This document shows positions 1 to 7,862 of a stretch of DNA of 56,285 bases, in pieces. This DNA is from Candidatus Pollutiaquabacter sp. (GTDB taxonomy: Bacteria > Bacteroidota > Bacteroidia > AKYH767-A > 2013-40CM-41-45), in contig CANIAS010000011.1 in assembly GCA_947465495.1 (NCBI GenBank), positions 1 through 56,285 of the forward strand. Reading direction: 5' to 3'. Numbering within the stretch: position 1 is the first letter of the stretch; each line of letters opens with the position of its first letter. The translations under genes were made by a program, and so were the position numbers. Under the pieces are notes generated by a model. It made no database searches, was not told the DNA's origin, and was given only the letters and a program-made list of their open reading frames with translations.

Positions 1-552
1 CTCATGCCCCAGTTGCAACGACAGGTTATCGAACGCCTTCGCACCCGTCCGCGCCTGATCGTCATGGATACCATGAACTTCTGGATGGAGACACAGTGGG
101 ACGCGCTCATGGAAACCATCAAACTCGTCGATGTGCTCACGGTCAATGATTCCGAAGCCCGACAACTTACCGGCGAATACTCGCTCGTGAAAGCCGCACA
201 GAAAATTCTTTCGATGGGTCCTCGTTACCTCATCATTAAAAAAGGCGAACACGGTGCACTGCTCTTCCACGAAAACCAGGTCTTCTTCGCGCCTGCTCTT
301 CCGCTCGAAGAAGTGTTCGATCCGACCGGAGCCGGCGATACCTTCGCAGGTGGATTCATTGGGCATATTGCTGCTACACGAGATGTTTCCTTCGAAAACA
401 TGAAACGAGCCATCATCTATGGTTCGGCAATGGCGTCTTTCTGCGTCGAGAAATTCGGATTAGAACGTGTGATTGCACTTTCAAGCGAAGAAATCGAGCA
501 GCGTGTGCAACAGTTCGTTGAACTGGTTCAGTTCGACATACAACTGGTGTGA
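1..552 (+). CDS. PfkB-family carbohydrate kinase, C-terminal part (5' truncated)
   Basis: This is the C-terminal part of a ribokinase/PfkB-type sugar or nucleoside kinase, which transfers the ATP gamma-phosphate to a substrate hydroxyl in the cytoplasm. The PfkB signature DPTGAGDTFAGGF lies near residue 108 and holds the catalytic Asp and the anion-hole glycines. The upstream segments VNDSEARQL and IIKKGEHGALLF fit the ATP-binding half of the fold. About 180 residues are visible against roughly 300 for the family. The frame is open to base 1, and the ATG at 4 lies inside conserved sequence, so I take the gene to start outside the window. The substrate cannot be read from this part. Confidence 0.88.
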   Translation, partial: LMPQLQRQVIERLRTRPRLIVMDTMNFWMETQWDALMETIKLVDVLTVNDSEARQLTGEYSLVKAAQKILSMGPRYLIIKKGEHGALLFHENQVFFAPALPLEEVFDPTGAGDTFAGGFIGHIAATRDVSFENMKRAIIYGSAMASFCVEKFGLERVIALSSEEIEQRVQQFVELVQFDIQLV

Positions 553-832
553 TGGCCTCGTAGCAGGTCTATTCATTCATAGATTGTACAGGCGCTAATT
601 TCCCCTTTCCTTTTACTACGTACTCAAATTGTGTTGAGACCGAATTCCCTGCATAGGATTATTCTTGATGTAGAACGGTAGGCGAATTTATTTTATCGTG
701 AAGTGGTTACGTTGAAACGCCACCACCGTCTGATAACACTCATGCCCTTTCTACTGGATGGTCATTTTCAACACCACACTTATAGCGCAACTTTGTAGTC
801 TGTTATAGTATTAATCACTAAAAAATTTTATC

Positions 833-1252
833 ATGAAAAACATGTTTCGAATTCTAATTGGCGCTGTATTGCTGACCATGACCATCGCTTCTCTTGGCAT
901 GAAAAATCCAGGAAGCAATTACATAATCAAAGACGCTCCAGAAAAGTACAAAGCATGCATTGACGCATGCAATGCTTGCATCGCTTCGTGCAAGAAAGTA
1001 GAAGCAATGTGCATGAAAGAGAACAAAGCCACCATGGCTGACATGAAAAAAAGTTGCCACGAATGCGTAGAGAGCTGCAAAGAGGCTATCAAAGCGATGA
1101 AAGCAGATAGTCCCGATGTGAAATCAAAGTGTATGGAATGCGCTAGTAGGTGTAATAATTGTGCTACACAATGCGATAAGTTTGATATGCCTGAATGCAA
1201 GACATGCGCCACCGATTGCAGAACTGCTGCTAAGGCGTGTACTGATATGTGA
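833..1252 (+). CDS. Exported Cys-rich four-helix-bundle copper-binding protein (Csp/DUF326-like)
   Basis: This 139-residue protein has an N-terminal hydrophobic signal segment (about residues 4-22), then a mature part with about 17 cysteines and many methionines and lysines. The cysteines recur with helical spacing (CxxxC, CxxC), for example KACIDACNACIASC and CMECASRCNNCATQC. This is typical of four-helix-bundle copper-storage (Csp) and DUF326 proteins, whose Cys side chains point into the bundle and bind many Cu(I) ions. The signal segment suggests a periplasmic location, like Csp1. It stands alone, with the YdcZ-type transporter convergent 9 bases downstream. A metal-binding-domain relic at 1757-1849 is a further hint of metal handling. 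Copper specificity is inferred from the family and is not proven. Confidence 0.75.
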   Translation: MKNMFRILIGAVLLTMTIASLGMKNPGSNYIIKDAPEKYKACIDACNACIASCKKVEAMCMKENKATMADMKKSCHECVESCKEAIKAMKADSPDVKSKCMECASRCNNCATQCDKFDMPECKTCATDCRTAAKACTDM

Positions 1253-1261
1253 ATTGGGAAA

Positions 1262-1705
1262 TTAGTTCCTTCGAATAATTACCCCGCCAACAACGATTAG
1301 CAGTACGCCGAAAATTTTCCACCAATTGATGGGGTTCCTGTCTGCTACCAGTATTTGAAAATGTTCCAATACGATGGAAAAAATTAACTGTCCGGCGATC
1401 ACCAAGCTAAATGTCAATGCAGGACCTAATTGTGGGTATGCTAATAAGATGATAGTTACGTAGTACGCACCGATTAAGCCTCCAGCCCAAGCATATGCCG
1501 GTGTTGCCCGAAGCCCAACCCACGAAACAGTTTGTCGAGTGAAGAGAATATACCCAACCAGTATTACTGTACCAATTACAAATGAAATCATAGATGCGTG
1601 AATGGGACTTCCACCTGCTTTTCCGAGTTTCGCATTCAAGCCGGCTTGTATCGGTAAAAACGCTCCGGAAAGAAAAGTGAGTAACATCCAAATGTTTTTG
1701 TTCAT
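1262..1705 (-). CDS. DMT-superfamily membrane transporter, YdcZ/DUF606 type
   Basis: This is a 147-residue, very hydrophobic protein with about five membrane segments. It matches the half-size YdcZ (DUF606) branch of the drug/metabolite transporter superfamily. It starts with an N-terminal segment rich in small residues (FLSGAFLPIQAGLNAKLGK), has a central SFVIGTVILVGY helix, and ends in GVLLIVVGGVIIRRN with a positive tail. Such proteins are thought to work as dimers in the inner membrane; the substrate is unknown. It starts at the ATG at 1705, and a 16-bp palindrome lies 10 bases upstream. It converges with the Cys-rich copper-binding gene. Confidence 0.8.
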   Translation of the reverse strand: MNKNIWMLLTFLSGAFLPIQAGLNAKLGKAGGSPIHASMISFVIGTVILVGYILFTRQTVSWVGLRATPAYAWAGGLIGAYYVTIILLAYPQLGPALTFSLVIAGQLIFSIVLEHFQILVADRNPINWWKIFGVLLIVVGGVIIRRN

Positions 1706-1714
1706 GTTGTCGTA

Positions 1715-1730
1715 TATTACTAGAGTAATA
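1715..1730. promoter_or_regulatory. 16-bp palindrome upstream of the YdcZ-type transporter
   Basis: TATTACT-AG-AGTAATA is a perfect inverted repeat with 7-bp arms and a 2-base spacer, 10 bases upstream of the transporter ATG. There is no T-tract, so it looks more like a repressor operator near the transcription start than a terminator. The bound regulator is unknown. Confidence 0.4.
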
Positions 1731-1756
1731 GTGAAAATATAGGTACCGCTAAGGCG

Positions 1757-1849
1757 CTATCGGATTTTTTCAAGATCCATTCCGCACTTCGGGCACTTAC
1801 TTCGTTTTATCGATTGAATTTCCGAATTCTTCGGAAAGGTATATTTTGT
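1757..1849 (-). pseudogene. Relic of a heavy-metal-binding (HMBD/YHS-like) domain
   Basis: The minus-strand frame between stops at 1850-1852 and 1757-1759 encodes about 30 residues containing KYTFPKNSEI and SKCPKCGMDLEKIR. This follows the short heavy-metal-binding domain found in Bacteroidota copper proteins (consensus of the type YTCPMHPEV...PGKCPKCGMDL). The C-terminal CPKCGMDL block is intact, but the N-terminal CPMHP block is degraded (Cys to Phe, His to Asn). No start codon precedes the domain and a stop lies directly upstream, so I read it as a decayed gene end. A short expressed peptide from a non-standard start cannot be excluded. Confidence 0.4.
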
Positions 1850-1899
1850 TCACACTAAATTTTGTTCCCTGAAATAGTGGTAAATACTACCCGTAGCTG

Positions 1900-2478
1900 T
1901 TAGGCCTTTCGTACGAATTTTGTCAGTATCACAATCTGTTGTCCTTCAATCTTCCCTTCGATTTGTGATGTATTATCGCTAACAATTTTGATGTTCTTTA
2001 CCACAGTTCCAATCTTAGCATTGATCTGAGAACCTTTTACATCTAGCGATTTGATCAACGTAACGGTATCACCAGTCTGCAAAAGTGCGCCGTTGCAGTC
2101 GCGGTGCATATCATCACCTTCAGATTCAATATGGTCACCGCTCGATTTCGCCCATTCCAATGTTTCATCATCGAGGTAAAGCATATCGATGGCATCAACG
2201 GCCCAAGATTCATTGTTAAGTCGACTCAAAAGTCGCCACGCTACTACCTGTACGGCGGGAACTTCGCTCCACATGCTGTCGCGTAGACAGGACCAATGTG
2301 TCGCATCCAACTCTTCTTTCTTTTCAAGCTGTCGGGTACATTTTTCGCAGACAAACAGACAGCTTTCAGCTTGCGGGCCCTTATCGGGAGGAATAGTATA
2401 AACAGTGAGACCTTCGGCTGATCCACATAATTCGCAGGTATTTCCACTGCGCTCTTTCAGTTGTTCTTCAATCGTCAT
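1900..2478 (-). CDS. PhnA/YjdM family zinc-ribbon protein
   Basis: This 192-residue protein has the two-part layout of PhnA/YjdM. The N-terminal zinc ribbon has two Cys pairs (CELC near residue 14 and CEKC near 45). The C-terminal small beta domain begins LLQTGDTVTLIKSLDVKG and ends VILTKFVRKA. The family was once named for alkylphosphonate use, but that role is not supported for most members and the true function is unclear. I use the ATG at 2478 rather than the TTG two codons upstream. It is separated from the transporter by about 190 bases holding palindromes and the HMBD relic. Confidence 0.82.
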   Translation of the reverse strand: MTIEEQLKERSGNTCELCGSAEGLTVYTIPPDKGPQAESCLFVCEKCTRQLEKKEELDATHWSCLRDSMWSEVPAVQVVAWRLLSRLNNESWAVDAIDMLYLDDETLEWAKSSGDHIESEGDDMHRDCNGALLQTGDTVTLIKSLDVKGSQINAKIGTVVKNIKIVSDNTSQIEGKIEGQQIVILTKFVRKA

Positions 2479-2568
2479 GGACAAGTATTAGGGCGCAATA
2501 GTACGGAAATTTAGTGGCTCACTCTATAGTTGTATGAGCAGTCCGACATTATTGGGCTCCAATACACC

Positions 2569-3291
2569 TCAGCGAATGAAAATCACCTCTTCGTTTGGTA
2601 CGCGGTAACGAGTTCCCCAAATACCAGCTTCCGTTCCTTTCCCAACAGAAACAATCATGTTTATCTCCGCACCCCGAGGCAAATTCAACGCGCGTCGCAC
2701 ACGCACCTCGTCGAATCCTTCCATCGGACATGAATGAAATCCTTCTGCTGCAATCGATAGCATGAATGTTTGCGCCGCCAAGGCACACGATTTATGAACT
2801 ACCACCCGCTGGTTGGCCTTGCCACCACTTCGATAAAACGGACGGAACAATCCCACCACAAAGCTGATCGACTTACGAATGAAAGTTAGTACGCCGATGG
2901 GATCCTGCGAATAAATTAACGGCATTACCTTGCCGTAATAGTTCAATCCCATTTTCTGGGCGCGGTCAGGGGAACCTTTAATAGTACTTTTAATCGAGTC
3001 GAGGTGCCATTTCACGCGCTTGCGCCACAAATCCCGGCGTGTCACAAAAACTACCATGTGTTTGGCGGTGCGTGCAGCCTGTTGTCCCAAACATAATGGC
3101 ACCATGCGCTCCAGGAAATCAGGTGATTTAATCCAATAAAATTCCCACAGTTGCATGTTGCTGCTATTGGGAGAGAGAACGGCACGCTCAAGACTTCTTT
3201 GAATGACTTCATCCGGTACTGCAATGTCTGAATTGAATTTACGGTTGGAACGTCTGTAGTCGACTATTTGCTGGAATTCGTTGCTAAACAT
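2569..3291 (-). CDS. Nitroreductase-family FMN-dependent oxidoreductase
   Basis: The 240 residues match the nitroreductase/FMN-reductase fold. The N-terminal YRRSNRKF block carries the Arg residues that contact the FMN phosphate, followed by LSPNSSNMQLWEF, the flavin-binding loop. Late blocks (GFHSCPMEGFDEVRVRRAL and IVSVGKG) are also typical. Members reduce nitro groups, quinones or flavins with NAD(P)H in the cytoplasm. It is slightly longer than the usual 180-220 residues because of a basic insert around residues 110-160, a variant common in Bacteroidota. The natural substrate is unknown. It is a single gene, divergent from the esterase at 3373. Confidence 0.85.
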   Translation of the reverse strand: MFSNEFQQIVDYRRSNRKFNSDIAVPDEVIQRSLERAVLSPNSSNMQLWEFYWIKSPDFLERMVPLCLGQQAARTAKHMVVFVTRRDLWRKRVKWHLDSIKSTIKGSPDRAQKMGLNYYGKVMPLIYSQDPIGVLTFIRKSISFVVGLFRPFYRSGGKANQRVVVHKSCALAAQTFMLSIAAEGFHSCPMEGFDEVRVRRALNLPRGAEINMIVSVGKGTEAGIWGTRYRVPNEEVIFIR

Positions 3292-3372
3292 TTTTATTAA
3301 GTATTGATCAAAGGTATCATTTGAACAAAGTATTCTGCGAATGGTTCAGTTACAATTCTTATTTTAGTTGAT

Positions 3373-4836
3373 ATGAATACATCCGGAGGTATTTTCATTG
3401 GCGGCAAGTCATTGTTTTTCATGATTTTTATGGCGATAACTATTCATGTCAATGCGCAACAATGGATCAATCAAAAGTATGATTATGACAGTACGCTTAA
3501 TATCTTGTACGGATCAGCGATCAATTTCAACGGAAGTACGGATTCGCTTACGTTAGATCTTTTTCTTCCTCGTTGCGATGATAGTAGTCAGGTATTACTT
3601 AGACCTTTATTGCTCTTTATTCACGGCGGTGCGTTTTTGGCTGGCGACAAAAACGATCTTAGTATACAAAGTTTCTGTAAGTCTTTTGCAAGTCGAGGCT
3701 ACGTGACCGCCAGCATTGACTATAGATTGGGTTTTGTGGCAGATGATGTTGCCTGGAACTGCAATTATCCCAGTTACAATTGTGTTTTTGCAGCCGATAC
3801 AGCGGAGTGGTATCGGGCCTATTATCGTGGAGTTCAGGATGCCAAGGGAGCGCTACGTTTTCTCGTCAACCGCTATGCTTCATATCGCATAGATACCGCC
3901 AACATTTTTGTGGCCGGTGAAAGCGCAGGTGCATTCATCGCATTAGGTGTGGCATTATTGGACACTTCCAGTGAACGGCCTCCGCTGACGCACACAATTC
4001 TGGATGCGCCAAGTCCAAGTAGTAATTCATATTCTTGTTCATACAATGTTGCCCAAAATTTTACAGCGGCTACTATAGCAAGACCCGATCTTGGAGGAAT
4101 TGACGGTGATATTGAACCCACTAGTATTAACTATGTGATAAAGGGAGTCGGTAATATGTACGGGGGCATTTTCAACAATTTATTACAAGCCCATCGTTTT
4201 AATCATCCGCTACCTGCGATTTATTCTTTTCATCAGCCTTGTGATTTGGTGGTTCCTATCGATCAGAATAGCATTTACTGGGGATTGAGTTGGTGCATGA
4301 CCAATGGCTACAATTGCTCGGCGATTACGAACACGCCCATCGTTTCTGGTAGTAGAGCGATTAGTAGGTTGAATGCAACGAATAACTATGGATATGTGAT
4401 GCAAGATGATTTCACAAGTGTCGTATTTCCATACAACTACCTTTTAGGCCCCGGGAGTTGCCTGGATCAGGTGAATATACCTTGCCATGCCTACGATAAC
4501 CGTTCTTTGCGGGAGGATCACATGGCACAATTTTTTTCAACTCGAATCACAACATCTCCAATATGCGGGGCAACTGGAATTGAAACAATAAAGGACAAAT
4601 CGATTCTGAGAGTTTTTCCCAATCCTGCATCTACTTGGTTGATCTTCGATATAACAACCGATGATTACGGATCCGTTGCTATGTATGATTTTACAGGAAG
4701 ATGCATCATGGAGCAACGTGAGGTTAGCATGGGAGAAAATAAAATAGATGTGCGCGAATTGCCGAGTGGCTGCTACCACATTGTATACCGAGGAAAATCT
4801 GGAGAGTCACTTGCCAGTCAATTCATCAAACTGTAA
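3373..4836 (+). CDS. Secreted alpha/beta hydrolase (carboxylesterase type) with T9SS sorting domain
   Basis: This 487-residue exported hydrolase has an N-terminal signal segment that appears to end near NVNAQQ. The oxyanion-hole motif FIHGGAFLAG lies near residue 82 and the nucleophile elbow GESAG near residue 181. An Asp is seen in FHQPCDLVVP and a candidate catalytic His in LREDHMAQF. The last 80 residues (from RVFPNPASTW) form a type A T9SS C-terminal sorting domain with a GCYHIVY strand and a final QFIKL, so the protein should be released or attached at the cell surface. It is followed 11 bases later by a second, cytoplasmic esterase. The substrate is unknown; an ester or lipid is likely. 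Confidence 0.82.
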   Translation: MNTSGGIFIGGKSLFFMIFMAITIHVNAQQWINQKYDYDSTLNILYGSAINFNGSTDSLTLDLFLPRCDDSSQVLLRPLLLFIHGGAFLAGDKNDLSIQSFCKSFASRGYVTASIDYRLGFVADDVAWNCNYPSYNCVFAADTAEWYRAYYRGVQDAKGALRFLVNRYASYRIDTANIFVAGESAGAFIALGVALLDTSSERPPLTHTILDAPSPSSNSYSCSYNVAQNFTAATIARPDLGGIDGDIEPTSINYVIKGVGNMYGGIFNNLLQAHRFNHPLPAIYSFHQPCDLVVPIDQNSIYWGLSWCMTNGYNCSAITNTPIVSGSRAISRLNATNNYGYVMQDDFTSVVFPYNYLLGPGSCLDQVNIPCHAYDNRSLREDHMAQFFSTRITTSPICGATGIETIKDKSILRVFPNPASTWLIFDITTDDYGSVAMYDFTGRCIMEQREVSMGENKIDVRELPSGCYHIVYRGKSGESLASQFIKL

Positions 4837-4847
4837 ATCATTCAACG

Positions 4848-5768
4848 ATGTCCTTAGCGCCGGAGATAATTCGATTTCTTGAACAACGTGCTGCTGCTCA
4901 ACTACCGGAAGTGTGGGAAACAACGGTGGATGTGATTCGTCAGAATCAGTACGGCCGCATTGCGTTGGCAGGAACTCGTGAGGAAATCTATCATGTTCAA
5001 GAAACAGCGTTGAAGCTGGAGGATACTTCGTTACCCATCCGTATTTACCGACCACGAAAAGGTGAAGTGCAGCCGGCGATGATTTTTTTTCACGGCGGCG
5101 GCTGGGTCCACAATTTTTTAGACATCTACGAAGCATCACTTCGGGCGATGGCGAACCGTTCGCGAATCACGATGATTGCGGTTGAATACCGAAAAGCTCC
5201 TGAGCATCCGTTTCCAATTCCTTTCAACGATTGTTATAAGACGTTAGAATGGTGCTTCCAACATGCGGATGAACTTGGTATCGATCCAACGAGGATTGGT
5301 GTTTCAGGAGATAGTTCAGGCGGCAATTTGGCAGCAGCGGTAGCATTGAAAGCACGAGAAGTATATCCGGTGAAATTTCAGTTGTTGATATACCCGTGTC
5401 TTGATCCCTCCATGAATTTTCCATCAGCTGTCCGATGTGGCAGCGGCTATGGATTGTCGACTCGAGCGATGAAATGGTATTGGGCACAATATCTATCCGA
5501 TGAAACGCACATGGAGAATTGTCTAGCGGCCCCATCCTTGGCCAAGAGTTTTTCAAATCTTCCTACAACTCGTATCATCACGGCTGAATACGATCCGTTG
5601 GCCGATGATGGGAGGCTATATCACGAACGATTGTTGGCTGCGGGTGTGAAAAGCACGCATCGGGAGTACCCGGGGATGATTCACGGCTTTTTTACCTATG
5701 GAGCGGTGACTCCTGCTTATTCGGACCTAATCGAAGATATTTCCTCGTGGATTTGCAACAATACGTGA
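4848..5768 (+). CDS. Alpha/beta hydrolase, hormone-sensitive-lipase (HSL) family
   Basis: This is a 306-residue cytoplasmic esterase. The HSL-family oxyanion motif HGGGW lies near residue 82, with GDSSGGNLAAA around the nucleophile Ser (near 155). The Asp is in AEYDPLADDG (near 247) and the His in YPGMIHGFF (near 278), so the triad is complete. There is no signal peptide. It follows the T9SS esterase by 11 bases, so the two are probably cotranscribed. One plausible reading is that the surface enzyme releases a product that this one finishes inside the cell; that is inference from order only. Confidence 0.88.
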   Translation: MSLAPEIIRFLEQRAAAQLPEVWETTVDVIRQNQYGRIALAGTREEIYHVQETALKLEDTSLPIRIYRPRKGEVQPAMIFFHGGGWVHNFLDIYEASLRAMANRSRITMIAVEYRKAPEHPFPIPFNDCYKTLEWCFQHADELGIDPTRIGVSGDSSGGNLAAAVALKAREVYPVKFQLLIYPCLDPSMNFPSAVRCGSGYGLSTRAMKWYWAQYLSDETHMENCLAAPSLAKSFSNLPTTRIITAEYDPLADDGRLYHERLLAAGVKSTHREYPGMIHGFFTYGAVTPAYSDLIEDISSWICNNT

Positions 5769-5871
5769 TACATTTTAAAGATTATTGAAAAAAACGTATC
5801 CATAAATCCTCATAATTTGGCTGAATAACCCTTTTTATCAGATAATGTGACATTTCCTGAGCATATTAATT

Positions 5872-5896
5872 GGTTGGCGAATGTTTTTTCGCCACC
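5872..5896 (+). promoter_or_regulatory. Leader hairpin upstream of the cold-shock gene
   Basis: TGGCGAA (5875-5881) and TTCGCCA (5888-5894) form a perfect 7-bp stem around a TGTTTT loop. GG (5872-5873) can pair with CC (5895-5896) across one bulged T. No run of T follows, so it is not a standard terminator for the upstream esterase. It sits 36 bases before the cold-shock ATG. A structured leader is a known way of making cold-shock mRNA temperature-sensitive; that role here is inferred. Confidence 0.4.
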
Positions 5897-5931
5897 TTGC
5901 GGTATATTAATTTCAAACAACAAACAGTACA

Positions 5932-6126
5932 ATGGAAAAAGGTAAAGTAAAATTCTTCAACGAAACCAAAGGTTTTGGATTCATCTGTGACGAAAAAACT
6001 GGTCAAGATGTGTTCGTTCACACCACCGGTTTGAAAAGCGATATCCGCGAAGGCGATATCGTTACGTATGAATTGAAACAAGGTAAAAAAGGCTTGAACG
6101 CAGTTGAGGTTACCCTCGCTGACTAA
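5932..6126 (+). CDS. Cold-shock domain protein (CspA-like)
   Basis: This 64-residue single cold-shock domain is the full family length. It begins MEKGKVKFFNETKGFGFI with the RNP1-like KGFGFI, has the RNP2-like VFVHTT, and ends with an acidic tail. Such proteins bind single-stranded RNA and DNA and melt RNA secondary structure, helping translation in the cold or in stationary phase. The gene is monocistronic: it has its own structured leader and a strong terminator at 6149. No Shine-Dalgarno sequence is seen before the ATG; the leader is A-rich, as is usual in Bacteroidota. Confidence 0.97.
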   Translation: MEKGKVKFFNETKGFGFICDEKTGQDVFVHTTGLKSDIREGDIVTYELKQGKKGLNAVEVTLAD

Positions 6127-6148
6127 CATATTCTTTTTTTGTCGAATG

Positions 6149-6178
6149 ATCCGCTCAGCAATGGGCGGATTTTTTTTT
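6149..6178 (+). terminator. Rho-independent terminator of the cold-shock gene
   Basis: ATCCGC and GCGGAT form a 6-bp stem with a 10-base loop, followed by eight T residues. It lies 23 bases after the cold-shock stop codon. Confidence 0.85.
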
Positions 6179-6188
6179 GCCTGAACAT

Positions 6189-6968
6189 CTAATTTCCCAT
6201 TTCCTGGATCTTTCTCGTAATCTTCACCACGAGCTGGCGGGGAGAAAAACGTACAGTGAAGGTCAACAACCGGTTCATGAATCCGTGAATAGCGACCGAT
6301 TTCCCTTGTAGCATAGCACGGTGGCCGTATGTTGCAACTACCGCTGAAGTTGGATGTCCTTTGCGATGAAAGAAACCTTTGCCGTTCATGTTCGATTGTT
6401 GTTCGAAACCACTGATGGTTGCTCCAGGACATAGCGCAGTGACCGTTACACCAGTACCTTTTAGTTCTTCGTTGATTGCTTCTGAGAAATGCAACACGTA
6501 TGCTTTGGTGGCAAAGTAAACGGACATTGTTGGTCCGGGTTGAAAAGCCGCTGTGGAAGCAACGTTCATGATTCGTCCACTTTTGCGAGACACCATGTCT
6601 TGTAGAAAAAGATGGGTGAGCTGTGTCAGTGAAGAAATATTCACATCGATCATTTCCTGTTGACGATTAAGGTTGGATTGGTGGAACCAACCATAATCAC
6701 CAAAGCCCGCATTGTTAATGAGATAGTCGATGCGCAGTCCGGCATCTACTGTTTCATCGTAAACTTCCTGCGCGGCTGTACTTCTAGAAAGATCTTTTTC
6801 AATGCAGTGAACATGAATGCCGTACTGTTTTTCCAGCTCTGATTTTAGGTCGTTTAGTCGTACAATCGTACGCGCAACAAGTACAAGGTTGTCTTTTTTT
6901 GAAGCATGGATTTTGGCTAATTCCAATCCGATGCCGCTCGATGCGCCGGTGATGAGTGCAGTGGCCAT
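6189..6968 (-). CDS. Short-chain dehydrogenase/reductase (SDR)
   Basis: This 259-residue classical SDR has the coenzyme motif TGASSGIG near residue 6, NNAGFG near 86, a catalytic Ser in NVASTAAF, and the YFATK (YxxxK) pair near 154. It is most like the DltE/YqjQ-type cytoplasmic NAD(P)-dependent oxidoreductases. The substrate is unknown. I use the ATG at 6968 rather than the TTG three codons upstream, because the Rossmann strand begins directly after it. It converges on the cold-shock gene and lies upstream of, and on the same strand as, nothing obviously related. Confidence 0.88.
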   Translation of the reverse strand: MATALITGASSGIGLELAKIHASKKDNLVLVARTIVRLNDLKSELEKQYGIHVHCIEKDLSRSTAAQEVYDETVDAGLRIDYLINNAGFGDYGWFHQSNLNRQQEMIDVNISSLTQLTHLFLQDMVSRKSGRIMNVASTAAFQPGPTMSVYFATKAYVLHFSEAINEELKGTGVTVTALCPGATISGFEQQSNMNGKGFFHRKGHPTSAVVATYGHRAMLQGKSVAIHGFMNRLLTFTVRFSPRQLVVKITRKIQEMGN

Positions 6969-7044
6969 AAATGACAATTGAATAATTTAAGGAGCTTCGA
7001 TGCTTCTCTACTGACTGAATATGATTACTCGAAGTGCGGCGTAG

Positions 7045-7758
7045 TTATAGATTTGCGGCTATCTTTTCCCAGTTGATAACATTCCACCAAGCTTGAAGGT
7101 AGTCTGCACGCTTGTTCTGGTACTTGAGATAATAGGCGTGTTCCCAAACGTCAATAGCGAGAATAGGCGTTCCTTTGAAATCAGAAACATCCATGAGCGG
7201 ATTGTCTTGATTAGGAGTGGAACCGACCACCAATTTTCCATCGTTGTTTTTTACCAACCATGCCCAGCCCGAGCCGAACCGCTTGAGACCGGCTTCGTTG
7301 ATTTGTTTTTTTAATTCATCAAAAGAGCCAAACGATTGGTTGATGGCTTCTGCCACTTTTCCGCTGGGAGCACCGCCACCACCCGGTCTCATCAGTTGCC
7401 AGAAAAAGGAGTGGTTCCAATGTCCTCCACCATTGTTTCGTACTGCCATTGGGTACTTGGAAATTCCAGCCACCAATTGATCCAATGTTCCTGTTTCAAG
7501 AGAACCTTCATTAATGGCTTTATTGAGATTGTTCACGTAGGCCTGGTGATGTTTAGAATGGTGAATTTCCATAGTCATTCGGTCTATATGTGGTTCCAGC
7601 GCATCGTATGCATAGGCCAGGGGAGGTAGGGTGAATTCGTCTTGTGCCGAAAAGGCGTGAAGAGCCCCTTCTGCTGAACCAGGAATAATACTGACCGCAG
7701 CTCCGGCCGCAGCGATTAATGCAGATTTTTTCAAAAAATCACGACGAGATGGACTCAT
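7045..7758 (-). CDS. Fe/Mn superoxide dismutase with Tat signal
   Basis: The enzyme converts superoxide to O2 and H2O2. The 237 residues begin with a twin-arginine signal ([18 protein letters not shown]), so it should be folded with its metal in the cytoplasm and then exported to the periplasm. The catalytic part is complete: the first His ligand region [23 protein letters not shown], and the late [12 protein letters not shown] block with the Asp and His ligands. Motifs alone do not decide Fe, Mn or cambialistic use. It is monocistronic. The extra N-terminal 40 residues distinguish it from the usual cytoplasmic SodA/SodB of about 200 residues. Confidence 0.95.
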   Translation of the reverse strand: MSPSRRDFLKKSALIAAAGAAVSIIPGSAEGALHAFSAQDEFTLPPLAYAYDALEPHIDRMTMEIHHSKHHQAYVNNLNKAINEGSLETGTLDQLVAGISKYPMAVRNNGGGHWNHSFFWQLMRPGGGGAPSGKVAEAINQSFGSFDELKKQINEAGLKRFGSGWAWLVKNNDGKLVVGSTPNQDNPLMDVSDFKGTPILAIDVWEHAYYLKYQNKRADYLQAWWNVINWEKIAANL

Positions 7759-7862
7759 TTTTTAGAGAATTAAAGTCTTTTTGAGAAATGTTGGCGGCCA
7801 AATTGATGACCATCATGGAATGATGTCTACAAAATAACGTTTTTCACGGAAGTTTTCGGACA

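Noticed and set aside
553-832. Gap after the sugar kinase, checked for RNA genes or short proteins
   Set aside because: I see no cloverleaf, no convincing frame on either strand, and no strong promoter element.
5866-6432. 188-codon minus-strand frame across the cold-shock gene and the SDR end
   Set aside because: It is antisense to the clear cold-shock gene and its terminator and shows no family pattern.
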